In this document: positions 6,915 to 14,770 of the stretch, in pieces
Layout of the letters: every line of letters begins with the position of its first letter
Numbering within the stretch: position 1 is the stretch's first letter
Assembly: GCF_000308815.1 (NCBI RefSeq)
Contig: NZ_BAFX01000088.1
Location: 1 to 64,000, forward strand
Reading direction: 5' to 3'
DNA length: 64,000 nucleotides
Source: Nocardia concava NBRC 100430
GTDB taxonomy: Bacteria > Actinomycetota > Actinomycetes > Mycobacteriales > Mycobacteriaceae
Notes under the pieces: model-generated
Databases searched by the model: none
What the model saw: the letters and a program-made list of their open reading frames with translations, nothing else
What the model was told of the DNA's origin: nothing
Position numbers and translations under genes: made by a program

Positions 6915-8261
6915 TCAGCCGAGATGGGCGGCGACCTTCGCGGCGGCCTTGGTGCCGGAGGCAGCACAGGCCGGGACTCCGACGCCGTCGAGATAGGCGC
7001 CTGCCAGGGCCAGTCCGGGGAGATCGGCTGTGGCGGAACGTAGGTCGGCGATTCGGGTGGTGTGGCCGGGGGCGTATTGGGGGAGGCCGCCGGGCCAGCG
7101 TTGGACTACGGCGTGGAGGGGGCGGATGTCGATGCCCGTGACGGTGGTGAGGTCTTCGACGGCGGCCTGGATGAGCTCGTCGTCGGACCAGGACAGTGGG
7201 GTGGGGTCTCCGAAGCGGCCGAAGGAGGCTCGGACCAGCGCCACGTCACGGGCGGCCAGGTGGGGCCATTTGCGGCTGGAGAGGGTGAAAGCCTTGGCGC
7301 GCAACGGCTCACCGGTGGCTACGAGGATGCCGGAGTTGTCGGGGAGGGCGGTGTCCGCCGGAAGGGCAAGTGCCACAACGGCGGAGGAAGCCAGGTCGAT
7401 GCCCGCGGCGAGTTCGGCGGCTTCGGGAGCCACCTCGCGCAGGAGTTCCGCGGTCACCGGGGCAGGGGTCGCGAGAATCACCGCGTCCACCTCGCCGACC
7501 GGGTCCAGGTGCCAGCCGGTGGCGGTCCGGGTGAGGCGGGTTGCGGCAGTGCCGATTTCGGCCTTCACATCGGCGGCGGCGCGCAGGGCGTCCAGCAGTA
7601 CGCCGTAGCCGTCGCGGATACCGCCGAAGACCGGCGTCGTGCTCGGCGGCGGCAGCGCCTCCGACACAGCCTGGGTCAAACTGGTCGCGCCACGGTCCAG
7701 CGCGGCGGCCAGTGTCGGCAGCGCGGCCCGCACCCCGATCGAATCAGCAAGTCCCGCATACACACCCCCGAGCAGCGGATCGACACTGCGCCGAACCACC
7801 TTCTCCCCGAATCGATCCCGCACCAACTCCCCCACCGACATATCCCCGCCCGCAACCCACGTCAACGGCCGATTCGGCTCATCCTCGATCAAGGCCACCG
7901 TCGCCGCATCCACCAGCCCCGCAACCGATTCCGCCTCAGCGGGTATCCCCATCAACGTCCGCTCCGGCAGCCGATGCCCGGCCCCCTCCGACCACACCAA
8001 CGGCCGCTTCCCCGCCGGATGCACCAGCTGCCCCTCGATCCCCAACTCCCGCATCAACTCCGGAATCTCGGGCCGCCGCCCCACAAACGCCTCGGCCCCC
8101 AAATCAACCGGATCCCCCTCGATCTCCACCGTCCGCAGAATCCCCCCGACCCGGTCTCTCCGCTCGACCAGGATCAGTTCCGCCGACTCCCCCAATGCCT
8201 GCCGCACCCGATAGGCAGCCACCAGCCCGCTGATCCCCCCACCGACAACCGCGACCCGCAT
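6915..8261 (-). CDS. hemY: Coproporphyrinogen III/protoporphyrinogen oxidase (HemY/CgoX)
   Basis: 448 residues, FAD-dependent oxidase of heme synthesis. In coproporphyrin-pathway bacteria it oxidises coproporphyrinogen III to coproporphyrin III, two steps before HemQ, which is also in this window. The N-terminus holds the dinucleotide-binding signature VAVVGGGISGLVAAYR and an Arg/Gly-rich RRDRVGGILRT segment; the C-terminal LALAGAYLDGVGVPAC is the second FAD contact. The open frame begins at 8279, but the ATG at 8261 (MRVAVVGGG) has AGGAG seven bases upstream and is the better start. It lies downstream of hemE on the same strand after an unusually long gap. Confidence 0.93.
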   Translation of the reverse strand: MRVAVVGGGISGLVAAYRVRQALGESAELILVERRDRVGGILRTVEIEGDPVDLGAEAFVGRRPEIPELMRELGIEGQLVHPAGKRPLVWSEGAGHRLPERTLMGIPAEAESVAGLVDAATVALIEDEPNRPLTWVAGGDMSVGELVRDRFGEKVVRRSVDPLLGGVYAGLADSIGVRAALPTLAAALDRGATSLTQAVSEALPPPSTTPVFGGIRDGYGVLLDALRAAADVKAEIGTAATRLTRTATGWHLDPVGEVDAVILATPAPVTAELLREVAPEAAELAAGIDLASSAVVALALPADTALPDNSGILVATGEPLRAKAFTLSSRKWPHLAARDVALVRASFGRFGDPTPLSWSDDELIQAAVEDLTTVTGIDIRPLHAVVQRWPGGLPQYAPGHTTRIADLRSATADLPGLALAGAYLDGVGVPACAASGTKAAAKVAAHLG

Positions 8262-8936
8262 CGCCAATCTCCTCGTCACCTAGTCCTCGCCGCGACGCCT
8301 CGACGTAGAGCCGCTCCCAGCCGAACCTACTCCCGCCGACCGCGACCACCGAAGCCCGACCCCCGCCCGCGACATCCCGGCCACGCACCCGACAACCCAC
8401 TCTCACCTGCATTTTCATGGCTCGATAGGGCACTAGGTCACCTCCGACCCGAAACACCCCACCGAGAAACGTGATTGACACCGCGCCGCCCTCGACCCGG
8501 CCGGCGCGCACCGCACAGGGTCGGCCGAGCCGGACGACACCGGCACCGGTGGCCCGATCCGGGCGTGGCCGACCGCGGCCGACAACGGCCAGCGATGCTC
8601 AGCGGCAGCAGGCTGACGGCCGCGCGTAGGTGGAGCGCCGACGCCGAGCCTGGGGCGCGGCCGCCGGGGTGATCGGAGGCGGCCGGAACGGCGCCCCATC
8701 AGGCGCGGAGCAGGTCGGCGGTCCGGCCACACAGCCGTCGGTGGAGAGCAGGCCGGGTGTCAGGGCCGCCGATGAGGCGGAACCGGTGGTGACCGCTGCG
8801 AGAAGTGCGGTCGCGGGCCGTCACCGTCGACCGGGGCGAGGTTGGCTCGGCCGCCCATGCGGGCAGCCGGTACCTAATGGCCTCCGCTGACCCCGCCGGG
8901 CGTTCGCGCGCCGAAGATATATCTCCGGCCGCGGTC
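8262..8936. other. 675-bp gap between hemE and hemY; no gene identified
   Basis: In M. tuberculosis hemE and hemY are close together; here they are separated by 675 bp. Open frames on both strands are short, Arg/Pro-rich and resemble no family I know. An AT-richer patch near 8410-8480 may hold the hemY promoter. No tRNA, repeat array or strong hairpin was recognised. Confidence 0.4.
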
Positions 8937-10004
8937 TCAGAGGGGAGTCGGGAGGCTGTGGATGAGGGCGACGGTGTCGGTGATGATGGTCGGTTCGGTG
9001 TTGGGGAGGACGCCGTGGCCGAGGTTGAAGATGTGGCCCTTGGCGCCCAAGGTGATTGCCTCGTCGGCTTCGCGGGCGATGCGGTGGACCTCGGAGTTGA
9101 TGGCGGCGGGGCCCGCGAACAGGACGGCGGGATCGAGGTTGCCCTGCAAGGCTTTTCCGGGGCCGACGCGGCGGGCGGCTTCGGGCAGCGGGATGCGCCA
9201 GTCGACGCCGACGACGTCCGCGCCGGCTTCGCCCATGGCGCCCAACAGTTCTCCGGTGCCGACACCGAAGTGGATGCGCGGGATGCCCGCGTCGGCGATC
9301 TCGGTGAAGACCCGTTCCGAGTGCGGCATAACGTATTCGCGGTACTGGGCCTGGGTCAGCGCACCGGCCCAGGAGTCGAACAGCTGCACCGCGTCCACGC
9401 CCGCCGCGATCTGCGCCTGCAGGAATTCGATGGTGATGTCGGTGAGCACGCCCAGCAGCTGATGCCAGGTTTCGGGGTCGGCGAGCATCATCGCCTTGGT
9501 GCGCTCGTGGTTCTTGCTCGGCCCGCCCTCGACCAGGTAAGACGCCAAAGTGAACGGGGCACCGGCGAATCCGATCAGCGGGGTGTTGCCCAGCTCGTCG
9601 AGCAGCAGCTTCACACCGGCCGTGACCGCGCCCACTTCCTCGGGCCGCAGCCGCGGCAGCTTGCGCACATCCTCGACGGTCCGCACCGGTTCGGCGATGA
9701 CCGGCCCGACGCCCGGCACGATGTCGAGGTCGATGCCCGCGGCCTTGAGCGGAACCACGATGTCGGAGAACAGGATTGCCGCGTCCACGTCATGGCGGCG
9801 GACCGGCTGCATGGTGATCTCGCACACCAGCTCCGGATCGAAACACGATTCCAGCATGCCGATTCCGGCGCGCACCTCGCGGTACTCCGGAAGGGACCGA
9901 CCGGCCTGTCTCATAAACCACACCGGACGCCGATGCGGCACGCCACCGGTGGCGGCGGCAAGGAACGGGGCATCGGTCAGCTGGCGGCGGGCGTGAGTAC
10001 TCAT
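8937..10004 (-). CDS. hemE: Uroporphyrinogen decarboxylase HemE
   Basis: 355 residues, TIM-barrel enzyme that removes four acetate carboxyls from uroporphyrinogen III to give coproporphyrinogen III, the substrate of HemY. The N-terminal signature PVWFMRQAGRSLPEYRE is the URO-D signature 1; the catalytic Asp lies in AILFSDIVVP; GFAGAPFTLASYLVEG is the second signature. The open frame extends to 10163, but the ATG at 10004 (MSTHARRQLT) gives the normal length; a TACGAT hexamer lies 8 nt upstream. It is divergent from the DUF3000 gene with 73 bp between the starts. With hemY and hemQ it supplies most of the late heme branch from one strand. Confidence 0.96.
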   Translation of the reverse strand: MSTHARRQLTDAPFLAAATGGVPHRRPVWFMRQAGRSLPEYREVRAGIGMLESCFDPELVCEITMQPVRRHDVDAAILFSDIVVPLKAAGIDLDIVPGVGPVIAEPVRTVEDVRKLPRLRPEEVGAVTAGVKLLLDELGNTPLIGFAGAPFTLASYLVEGGPSKNHERTKAMMLADPETWHQLLGVLTDITIEFLQAQIAAGVDAVQLFDSWAGALTQAQYREYVMPHSERVFTEIADAGIPRIHFGVGTGELLGAMGEAGADVVGVDWRIPLPEAARRVGPGKALQGNLDPAVLFAGPAAINSEVHRIAREADEAITLGAKGHIFNLGHGVLPNTEPTIITDTVALIHSLPTPL

Positions 10005-10064
10005 CACCGCCCATCGTAAAGGCCCCCGGCGGCGCGCCTCGCACCACGCGGCACCCGCAAGGTC

Positions 10065-10070
10065 TACGGT
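10065..10070 (+). promoter_or_regulatory. -10 hexamer of a leaderless promoter (DUF3000 gene)
   Basis: TACGGT, then 7 nt, then GTG 10078. An alternative GTG at 10069 overlaps this hexamer, so the downstream codon is the more likely start. Confidence 0.45.
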
Positions 10071-10077
10071 GCCTTTC

Positions 10078-10704
10078 GTGACACCGCTCGACTTCCGCGA
10101 CGGCGCTGCCCCGACCCCGGAGCCCGAAGAACCAGCCCGGTTCCGCGCCGCGGTCGAGGCCATGGGATCCGCATCAGTGCACCCTCGAATCGAACTCGCA
10201 CCGATCCGTCCGCCGCAGCGCCTCGCCCCTTACTCGTATGCCCTCGGCGCGGAGGTCACGCGACCCGACACGAATGTGGTGCCCGTCGACTCCGACGGTG
10301 ACGCGTTCGGCCGCCTGATCCTGCTGCACGACCCGGCCGGGCAGGAGGCCTGGCACGGGGTGTTCCGCTTGGTCGCCTACATCCAGGCCGATATCGACTC
10401 CGCGCTCGCCGCCGATCCGCTGCTGCCGGAGGTGGCGTGGAGCTGGCTGGTCGACGCCCTCGACTCGCGGACACCGTTCACCGCCCTCGGCGGCACGGTC
10501 ACCTCGACCAGCTCGGTGCGCTACGGCGATATCGCCGGACCGCCGCGCGCGCATCAACTCGAGGTGCGCGCCTCCTGGACAGTGGGCGACACCGCCATGC
10601 GGCCACACGTGGAGGCCTTCTGCGAGGTGCTCGCCTATGCGGCCGGACTGCCGCCCGCCGGGGTCACCCGGTTGGACGTGCGCCGCGGTGAGGACAGCGA
10701 ATAA
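10078..10704 (+). CDS. DUF3000-family conserved protein
   Basis: 208 residues, soluble, without signal peptide or membrane segment. It matches the actinobacterial DUF3000 family (Rv2680 in M. tuberculosis), which has no established role. Family-like features are the VHPRIELAPIRPPQRLAPYSYALGAE block near the N-terminus, an acidic middle (DSDGDAFGRLILLHD) and a GTVTSTSSVRYGD segment. The order hemE / DUF3000 / RNase D is conserved with mycobacteria. I chose GTG 10078 because of the -10 hexamer at 10065-10070; starting at 10069 would add three residues. Any link to RNase D or heme synthesis is from position only. Confidence 0.8.
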   Translation: MTPLDFRDGAAPTPEPEEPARFRAAVEAMGSASVHPRIELAPIRPPQRLAPYSYALGAEVTRPDTNVVPVDSDGDAFGRLILLHDPAGQEAWHGVFRLVAYIQADIDSALAADPLLPEVAWSWLVDALDSRTPFTALGGTVTSTSSVRYGDIAGPPRAHQLEVRASWTVGDTAMRPHVEAFCEVLAYAAGLPPAGVTRLDVRRGEDSE

Positions 10705-10892
10705 TTGGACCCGAGATCGGGGCGGCCGGATCCCGAATTCCCGCCCCCGCTGCCGGGAAATAGCCCCTCGCCTGCGAGAACGTCTGTACTGCAACGAAAT
10801 CGGGGCGGCCGACGTACGATTCCCAATGGCCCGACGCAGTGTCACGGCCGGTCGTTTCACCGCCGTGACGCGGCCCGCCCTTGCCCTACCCG

Positions 10893-10898
10893 TAGAGT
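10893..10898 (+). promoter_or_regulatory. -10 hexamer upstream of the RNase D start
   Basis: TAGAGT, then 8 nt, then ATG 10907; no Shine-Dalgarno sequence is visible, which fits a leaderless transcript with slightly longer spacing. Confidence 0.35.
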
Positions 10899-10906
10899 TC
10901 AAGACC

Positions 10907-12151
10907 ATGTCCGTACCAGATGAACCCGAAGCCACTGCCGCGGTACCGTTGCTCGCGCCAGTGGACGGTGTACCGCCGGTACTGGACTCTGCCTCCGAAG
11001 TGGCCGAGGCCGCCCGTCGATTGGCCGCCGGCACCGGACCGCTCGCGGTCGACGCCGAACGCGCCTCCGGGTTCCGCTACTCCAATCGCGCCTACCTGAT
11101 CCAGTTGCGGCGCGAGGGTGCGGGCAGCTTCCTCATCGACCCGATTCCGGTGGACGGGGATCTCGCACCGCTGGCCGAGGCCATCAACGATCTGGAGTGG
11201 GTGCTGCACTCCGCGGACCAGGATCTGCCCGGGCTCGCCGAACTCGGGCTGTACCCGGCCCGGCTCTTCGACACCGAACTGGGCGGGCGCCTGGCCGGAT
11301 ACGAGCGCGTCGGCCTGGCCGCCATGGTGGAGAAGCTGCTCGGGCGCGAGCTGAAGAAGGGCCACGGCGCGGCCGACTGGTCCACCCGGCCACTGCCCGA
11401 CGACTGGCTGAACTACGCCGCCCTCGACGTCGAGCTGCTCCTCGAATTGCGCGAGGCCGTCGCCGCCGATCTCGCCGAGCAGGGCAAATCCGACTGGGCC
11501 GCACAGGAATTCGAGCACGTCCGCACCGCCGAACCGTCCGGCCCCAAGGCCGACCGCTGGCGGCGCACCTCCGGCATCCACACCCTGCGCCGCACCCGCC
11601 AGCTCGCCATCGTCCGCGAGCTATGGACGACCCGCGACCGCCTGGCCCGCCTGCGCGATGTGGCCCCCGCCCGCATCCTGCCCGACTCGGCCATCGTGGC
11701 CGCGGCCACCAACGAGCCCAAGTCCATCGCCGGACTGCGCGCCCTGCCGATCTTCGGCGGCCCCCGCCAGCGCCGCTACTCCCGCGAATGGCTCGGCGCC
11801 GTCGAACGCGCCCGCGCCCTCCCCGACAACGAACTCCCGCCCCTGACCCAGCCCTTCGACGGCCCACCCCCCGTCAACCGCTGGGAACGCCGCGACCCGG
11901 CCGCCGCCGCCCGCCTCCAGCGCGCCCGCTCGGCCATGACCGACCTCTCCGCGGAGGTCTCCATCCCCGTCGAGAACCTGCTGACTCCGGATCTGCTCCG
12001 CCGCATGTGCTGGGACGGCCTCCCCAAATCCGCCACCAACGGCGACGCCCCCACCCTCATCGAGGACTACCTCGCCGCCGGCGGCGCCCGCCCCTGGCAA
12101 CGCGAACTAGCGGTCCCGCGGCTGGCCGAAGCCCTCTACCCGAAGGCCTGA
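10907..12151 (+). CDS. Ribonuclease D-type 3'-5' exoribonuclease (DEDD + HRDC)
   Basis: 414 residues. The N-terminal half is a DEDD exonuclease: LAVDAERASGF (motif I, D and E), LHSADQDLPGL (motif II) and NYAALDVELLLEL (motif III, YxxxD). The C-terminal half contains one or two HRDC-like helical domains that bind RNA (about residues 215-295 and 330-410). Such enzymes trim the 3' ends of stable RNAs. The open frame extends upstream to 10637, inside DUF3000, but ATG 10907 (MSVPDEPEA) removes that overlap and has a -10-like TAGAGT 8 nt before it; an ATG at 10826 is the alternative. It corresponds to Rv2681. Confidence 0.85.
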   Translation: MSVPDEPEATAAVPLLAPVDGVPPVLDSASEVAEAARRLAAGTGPLAVDAERASGFRYSNRAYLIQLRREGAGSFLIDPIPVDGDLAPLAEAINDLEWVLHSADQDLPGLAELGLYPARLFDTELGGRLAGYERVGLAAMVEKLLGRELKKGHGAADWSTRPLPDDWLNYAALDVELLLELREAVAADLAEQGKSDWAAQEFEHVRTAEPSGPKADRWRRTSGIHTLRRTRQLAIVRELWTTRDRLARLRDVAPARILPDSAIVAAATNEPKSIAGLRALPIFGGPRQRRYSREWLGAVERARALPDNELPPLTQPFDGPPPVNRWERRDPAAAARLQRARSAMTDLSAEVSIPVENLLTPDLLRRMCWDGLPKSATNGDAPTLIEDYLAAGGARPWQRELAVPRLAEALYPKA

Positions 12152-12171
12152 CCCCAGCTCCATCGCCCAAG

Positions 12172-12196
12172 AAAGTCGGGGCACCCCGCTTTTTTG
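12172..12196 (+). terminator. Intrinsic terminator after RNase D gene
   Basis: GC stem CGGGG/CCCCG with a 2-nt loop, extended by A/T pairing to an AAAG...CTTT base with one mismatch, then a run of T. It lies 20 bp after the stop. Confidence 0.65.
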
Positions 12197-12207
12197 AAGT
12201 GGACTCA

Positions 12208-12224
12208 TTTCACTGTTGGTGAAA
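12208..12224. promoter_or_regulatory. Operator-like inverted repeat before the secreted-protein cluster
   Basis: TTTCAC-TGTTG-GTGAAA, perfect 6-bp arms, followed by a possible -10 TAGATT at 12227-12232 and about 40 bp of leader to the first cluster gene. No regulator gene is adjacent. Confidence 0.45.
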
Positions 12225-12272
12225 GTTAGATTCTGTCAACCCAAACCGATGGGTACGAACAGGAGTCCACCG

Positions 12273-12746
12273 ATGTCCGCCGCCCGCCACTTCGCCTGCG
12301 CCGCAACCCTTGTCGGCCTCACTGGAACCCTCGCCGCCCTGTCCCCCGGCCTCGCCAACGCCGGCAGGTTCGGCATGGATGTACTGGACTGTTCGAGCGG
12401 GACCTGCACGACACCAACGACTTTCGTTGTCGGACAAAGCTATACCGTCAACCCGCCCTATGACGGTACGGATCAGACCCAGGCCGTCAATGACCTCTAT
12501 GACAATGGCGGCTGCATCGGCAGCAGGTCCCTCACCTACACCTGGGTACCGCTCACCACCGGCACCCACACCCTCACCAGCCACACCTACGACCTCCTCG
12601 GCTTTGCGAAGACATCGGTTTCGATCACGGTGACCGTGGTCGCCGCACCGGCCGGAGCACCGACACCGCACCAGCCCCAACAAGGCGGCTGCGGTGGCGG
12701 CGGCAGCTTCGGCTCCGGCAGCTCGAACCTGCGGCCCGGCAGCTAG
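12273..12746 (+). CDS. Small secreted Cys-containing protein, paralog 1 of 3
   Basis: 157 residues. ATG 12273 is preceded by AGGAG and starts a Sec signal peptide with a hydrophobic core (ATLVGLTGTLAALSPG) and a likely cleavage after ANA. The mature part opens with MDVLDCSSGTC, has a YDNGGCIG motif and a Thr-rich TGTHTLTSHTYD segment typical of beta-sandwich proteins, and ends in a VVAAPAGAP linker plus a QQGGCGGGGSFGSGS tail. The Cys pairs suggest disulfides. The first of three tandem genes with the same layout; no known family was recognised. Longer upstream reading (to 12216) would put residues before the signal peptide and is rejected. Location outside the membrane is a prediction; function is unknown. 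Confidence 0.8.
   Translation: MSAARHFACAATLVGLTGTLAALSPGLANAGRFGMDVLDCSSGTCTTPTTFVVGQSYTVNPPYDGTDQTQAVNDLYDNGGCIGSRSLTYTWVPLTTGTHTLTSHTYDLLGFAKTSVSITVTVVAAPAGAPTPHQPQQGGCGGGGSFGSGSSNLRPGS
12684..12721 (+). repeat. 38-bp direct repeat, copy A (3' end of paralog 1)
   Basis: Identical over 38 bp to 13726-13763. It encodes the Gly/Cys-rich tail of paralogs 1 and 3; paralog 2, which lies between them, lacks it. Confidence 0.85.
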
Positions 12747-12779
12747 CACCAGAAGCCCGAACGCAGCAAGGAGTCATCG

Positions 12780-13262
12780 ATGTCCACCACAAACCGCCGC
12801 ATCGCCTGGGCCGCAGCCCTTATCAGCGTCGCAGGAACACTCACCACCCTCTGCCCCGGCCTCGCCGCCGCCTCCAGGTTCAACTTCGACGTGGAGGACT
12901 GCGCGAGCGGAACCTGCACGCCCGCCACCTCTTTCGTCGTCGGGCACAGCTACGCGATCGTCGGCGCCTGGGACGGCACGAACGGGGCCATTCCCACCTA
13001 CAACTTCTACGACAACGACGCCTGCATCGGCGGCGGCACCCACTCCGTCATCTGGGTTCCGCTCACCAGCGGCAGTCACACGCTGTCCGTGGGGAACGTC
13101 GGCACGCCGCGAGAGACGCAGATAGTGACGGTAACTGCCGCGCCACCCGGAGCGCCGATCGCGCAGCAGCCCAAGCAGGGCGGCTGCGGCGTCGGCGCCG
13201 CCGGGCTGATCGAGCAGCTCATCTCCGGTAGCGCCGGGCTGCTCCGCAGCACCGGCTCCTGA
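12780..13262 (+). CDS. Small secreted Cys-containing protein, paralog 2 of 3
   Basis: 160 residues, 33 bp after paralog 1, with AAGGAG before the ATG. Signal peptide RRIAWAAALISVAGTLTTL with cleavage likely after AAA. The mature part matches paralogs 1 and 3 in the FDVEDCASGTC opening, the SFVVGHSY segment, FYDNDACIGGG and the SGSHTLSV strand. The C-terminus differs: after QQPKQGGCG it continues as VGAAGLIEQLISGSAGLL, a short amphipathic or hydrophobic end rather than a Gly/Ser tail. The family is unrecognised. Shared strand and spacing of 33 and 49 bp suggest one transcript with its neighbours. Confidence 0.8.
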   Translation: MSTTNRRIAWAAALISVAGTLTTLCPGLAAASRFNFDVEDCASGTCTPATSFVVGHSYAIVGAWDGTNGAIPTYNFYDNDACIGGGTHSVIWVPLTSGSHTLSVGNVGTPRETQIVTVTAAPPGAPIAQQPKQGGCGVGAAGLIEQLISGSAGLLRSTGS

Positions 13263-13311
13263 GCACACCACACACCCCCGAGATCTCTTCACCGATACGA
13301 GGAATACAACA

Positions 13312-13800
13312 ATGCACACCGGATCCCGCTCTTCGCGCCGTATCGCCTGGGCCGCAAGCCTTGTCGGCGTCGCAGGAACTCTCACCACACTGTCCCCTGG
13401 CCTCGCCGCCGCCGGTATCCACGGCATCGAAGTCGAGCAGTGCGACGCAGCCGGAAGAAACTGCGGAACACCCGCTTCCATCGTTGCCGGACAGACATAT
13501 TGGATCGAAGGGCCGTACGACGGCGTCAGTATCACCGGTCCCACCAACAGCTTCTACGACAACGGCTCCTGCATCGGTGGCGGCGGCTACTCGGTCTTCT
13601 GGGTCCCGGCCACCGCCGGAACCCACACGCTGTCCACCATCGACACCAAGGGTTTCAAGGATTCGGTGACCGTGACCGTGGTGGCCGCACCCGCCGGATC
13701 GCCTGTGGCACAGCAGCCCCAGCAGGGCGGCTGCGGTGGCGGCGGCAGCTTCGGCTCCGGCAGTGCGGACCTGTTGGGCTCCGGCAGCGCCGGCCACTGA
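13312..13800 (+). CDS. Small secreted Cys-containing protein, paralog 3 of 3
   Basis: 162 residues, 49 bp after paralog 2, GAGG upstream of ATG 13312. The signal peptide SRRIAWAASLVGVAGTLTTL is nearly the same as in paralog 2, with cleavage likely after AAA. The mature part starts GIHGIEVEQCDAAGRNC and then follows the family pattern: VAGQTYWIEGPYDG, FYDNGSCIGGG, TAGTHTLSTID, VTVTVVAAPAGSP. The tail QQGGCGGGGSFGSGS is shared with paralog 1 and encoded by an identical 38-bp DNA stretch. A strong hairpin 3 bp after the stop closes the cluster. Surface or wall location is inferred; no catalytic motif is visible. Confidence 0.8.
   Translation: MHTGSRSSRRIAWAASLVGVAGTLTTLSPGLAAAGIHGIEVEQCDAAGRNCGTPASIVAGQTYWIEGPYDGVSITGPTNSFYDNGSCIGGGGYSVFWVPATAGTHTLSTIDTKGFKDSVTVTVVAAPAGSPVAQQPQQGGCGGGGSFGSGSADLLGSGSAGH
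13726..13763 (+). repeat. 38-bp direct repeat, copy B (3' end of paralog 3)
   Basis: Identical to 12684-12721; see that entry. Confidence 0.85.
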
Positions 13801-13802
13801 GC

Positions 13803-13837
13803 GAGCGCCTCGGCCCGGCAGGGGGACCGAGGCGCTC
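13803..13837. terminator. Hairpin between convergent genes
   Basis: Perfect 11-bp arms GAGCGCCTCGG and CCGAGGCGCTC with a 13-nt loop, between the third secreted paralog and the enoyl-CoA hydratase gene, which face each other. No U-tract. Confidence 0.65.
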
Positions 13838-13848
13838 CCGGCCGTCGC

Positions 13849-14652
13849 TCAGTCCTTGAAGTCGGGTGAGCGGCGGTCGCGGCGGGCTCGGATGGCCTCG
13901 TCGAAGTTGTCGGTGGTGAGGCGGACGTAGAGCTGGGCCAGGCCCTCGTTCTGCATGTGGGATTCGAAGGAGCTTGCTTCCAGGCCGTTCCAGAGGAGGC
14001 GTTTGGTGAGTTCGCCGCCTACTCGGGACCAGCGGATGATCTGGTCGGCGGTGTCGTAGGCCGATTCGAGGAGTTTGTCGGAGGGGACGACACGGGAGAC
14101 GATGCCGATGCGCTCGGCTTCCGTGGCGTCGACATCTCGGCCGGTGAGCATGATTTCGAAGGCGCGGGTGGAGCCGATGGCGCGCGGGAGGGTGTAGCTG
14201 ATGCCGAGTTCGGCTGAGGTGAGGCCGTTGTTGATGCCGGCGGCGCGGAAATAGGCGTCCTCCGAGGCGATCCGGATGTCGGTGCCCATGGCCAGGCAGA
14301 AGCCGCCGCCGATGGCCGCGCCGTTGATGGCGCTGATCACCGGCTGATGCATGCGCTTGATGGTGAGCATCACATTGTCGAGCAGCGTCATGCTGCGGCG
14401 CGCGATGCTGGTGCGTGTCAACCCCTCTACCCCCGGCACCTTGCCCGCGTGCTGCAGGTCCGCGCCCGAGCAGAACCCGTGCCCGGCCCCGGTGAGCACC
14501 ACCACCCGCACCTCGTTGTCGGCCGCCACGTCCTCGAGGGTCTCGCGCAGCGGCACCATGACGTCGAACGCCATGGCGTTCATCCGCTCCGGCCGGTTCA
14601 ACGTGACCAGCGCGATCTGGGGACGCGGCTTCTCGACAAGAACGAACGACAT
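13849..14652 (-). CDS. Enoyl-CoA hydratase/isomerase (EchA12-like)
   Basis: 267 residues, crotonase fold. The oxyanion-hole segments are GAGHGFCSGADLQ and AINGAAIGGGFCLAMG, and the catalytic-glutamate region is AAGINNGLTSAELGISY. The sequence resembles M. tuberculosis EchA12 as I recall it, more than the EchA15 that sits near hemE in that genome, so this is probably a separate acquisition. It hydrates enoyl-CoA or isomerises a CoA ester in lipid or sterol breakdown. A perfect KstR consensus lies 22 bp before the ATG at 14652, so it may belong to the cholesterol regulon. It is convergent with the secreted cluster and separate from dxs, which ends at a strong terminator upstream. Confidence 0.88.
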   Translation of the reverse strand: MSFVLVEKPRPQIALVTLNRPERMNAMAFDVMVPLRETLEDVAADNEVRVVVLTGAGHGFCSGADLQHAGKVPGVEGLTRTSIARRSMTLLDNVMLTIKRMHQPVISAINGAAIGGGFCLAMGTDIRIASEDAYFRAAGINNGLTSAELGISYTLPRAIGSTRAFEIMLTGRDVDATEAERIGIVSRVVPSDKLLESAYDTADQIIRWSRVGGELTKRLLWNGLEASSFESHMQNEGLAQLYVRLTTDNFDEAIRARRDRRSPDFKD

Positions 14653-14674
14653 CCGAAAACTCCTGACCCGAAAC

Positions 14675-14688
14675 TGTAACCTGTTTCA
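14675..14688. promoter_or_regulatory. KstR-type operator
   Basis: TGTAACCTGTTTCA matches TnnAACnnGTTnnA, the published binding motif of the TetR regulator KstR that controls sterol catabolism in mycobacteria and rhodococci. It lies 22-36 bp before the enoyl-CoA hydratase start. Confidence 0.6.
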
Positions 14689-14719
14689 GAATCTACGCGA
14701 GAAGGCCAGCTCCGCATAG

Positions 14720-14754
14720 AAAAACGGACCCGCGATCGTGGATCGCGGGTCCGT
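14720..14754 (-). terminator. Intrinsic terminator of dxs
   Basis: On the minus strand a perfect 14-bp stem (ACGGACCCGCGATC and its complement, 3-nt loop) is followed by a run of T. It starts 17 bp after the dxs stop and is the most canonical terminator in the window. Confidence 0.85.
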
Positions 14755-14770
14755 CGGTATGCGGCCGAGA

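Noticed and set aside
8805..10019. 404-codon frame antisense to hemE
   Set aside because: Typical mirror frame of a GC-rich gene; Arg/Gly/Asp-rich, without homology.
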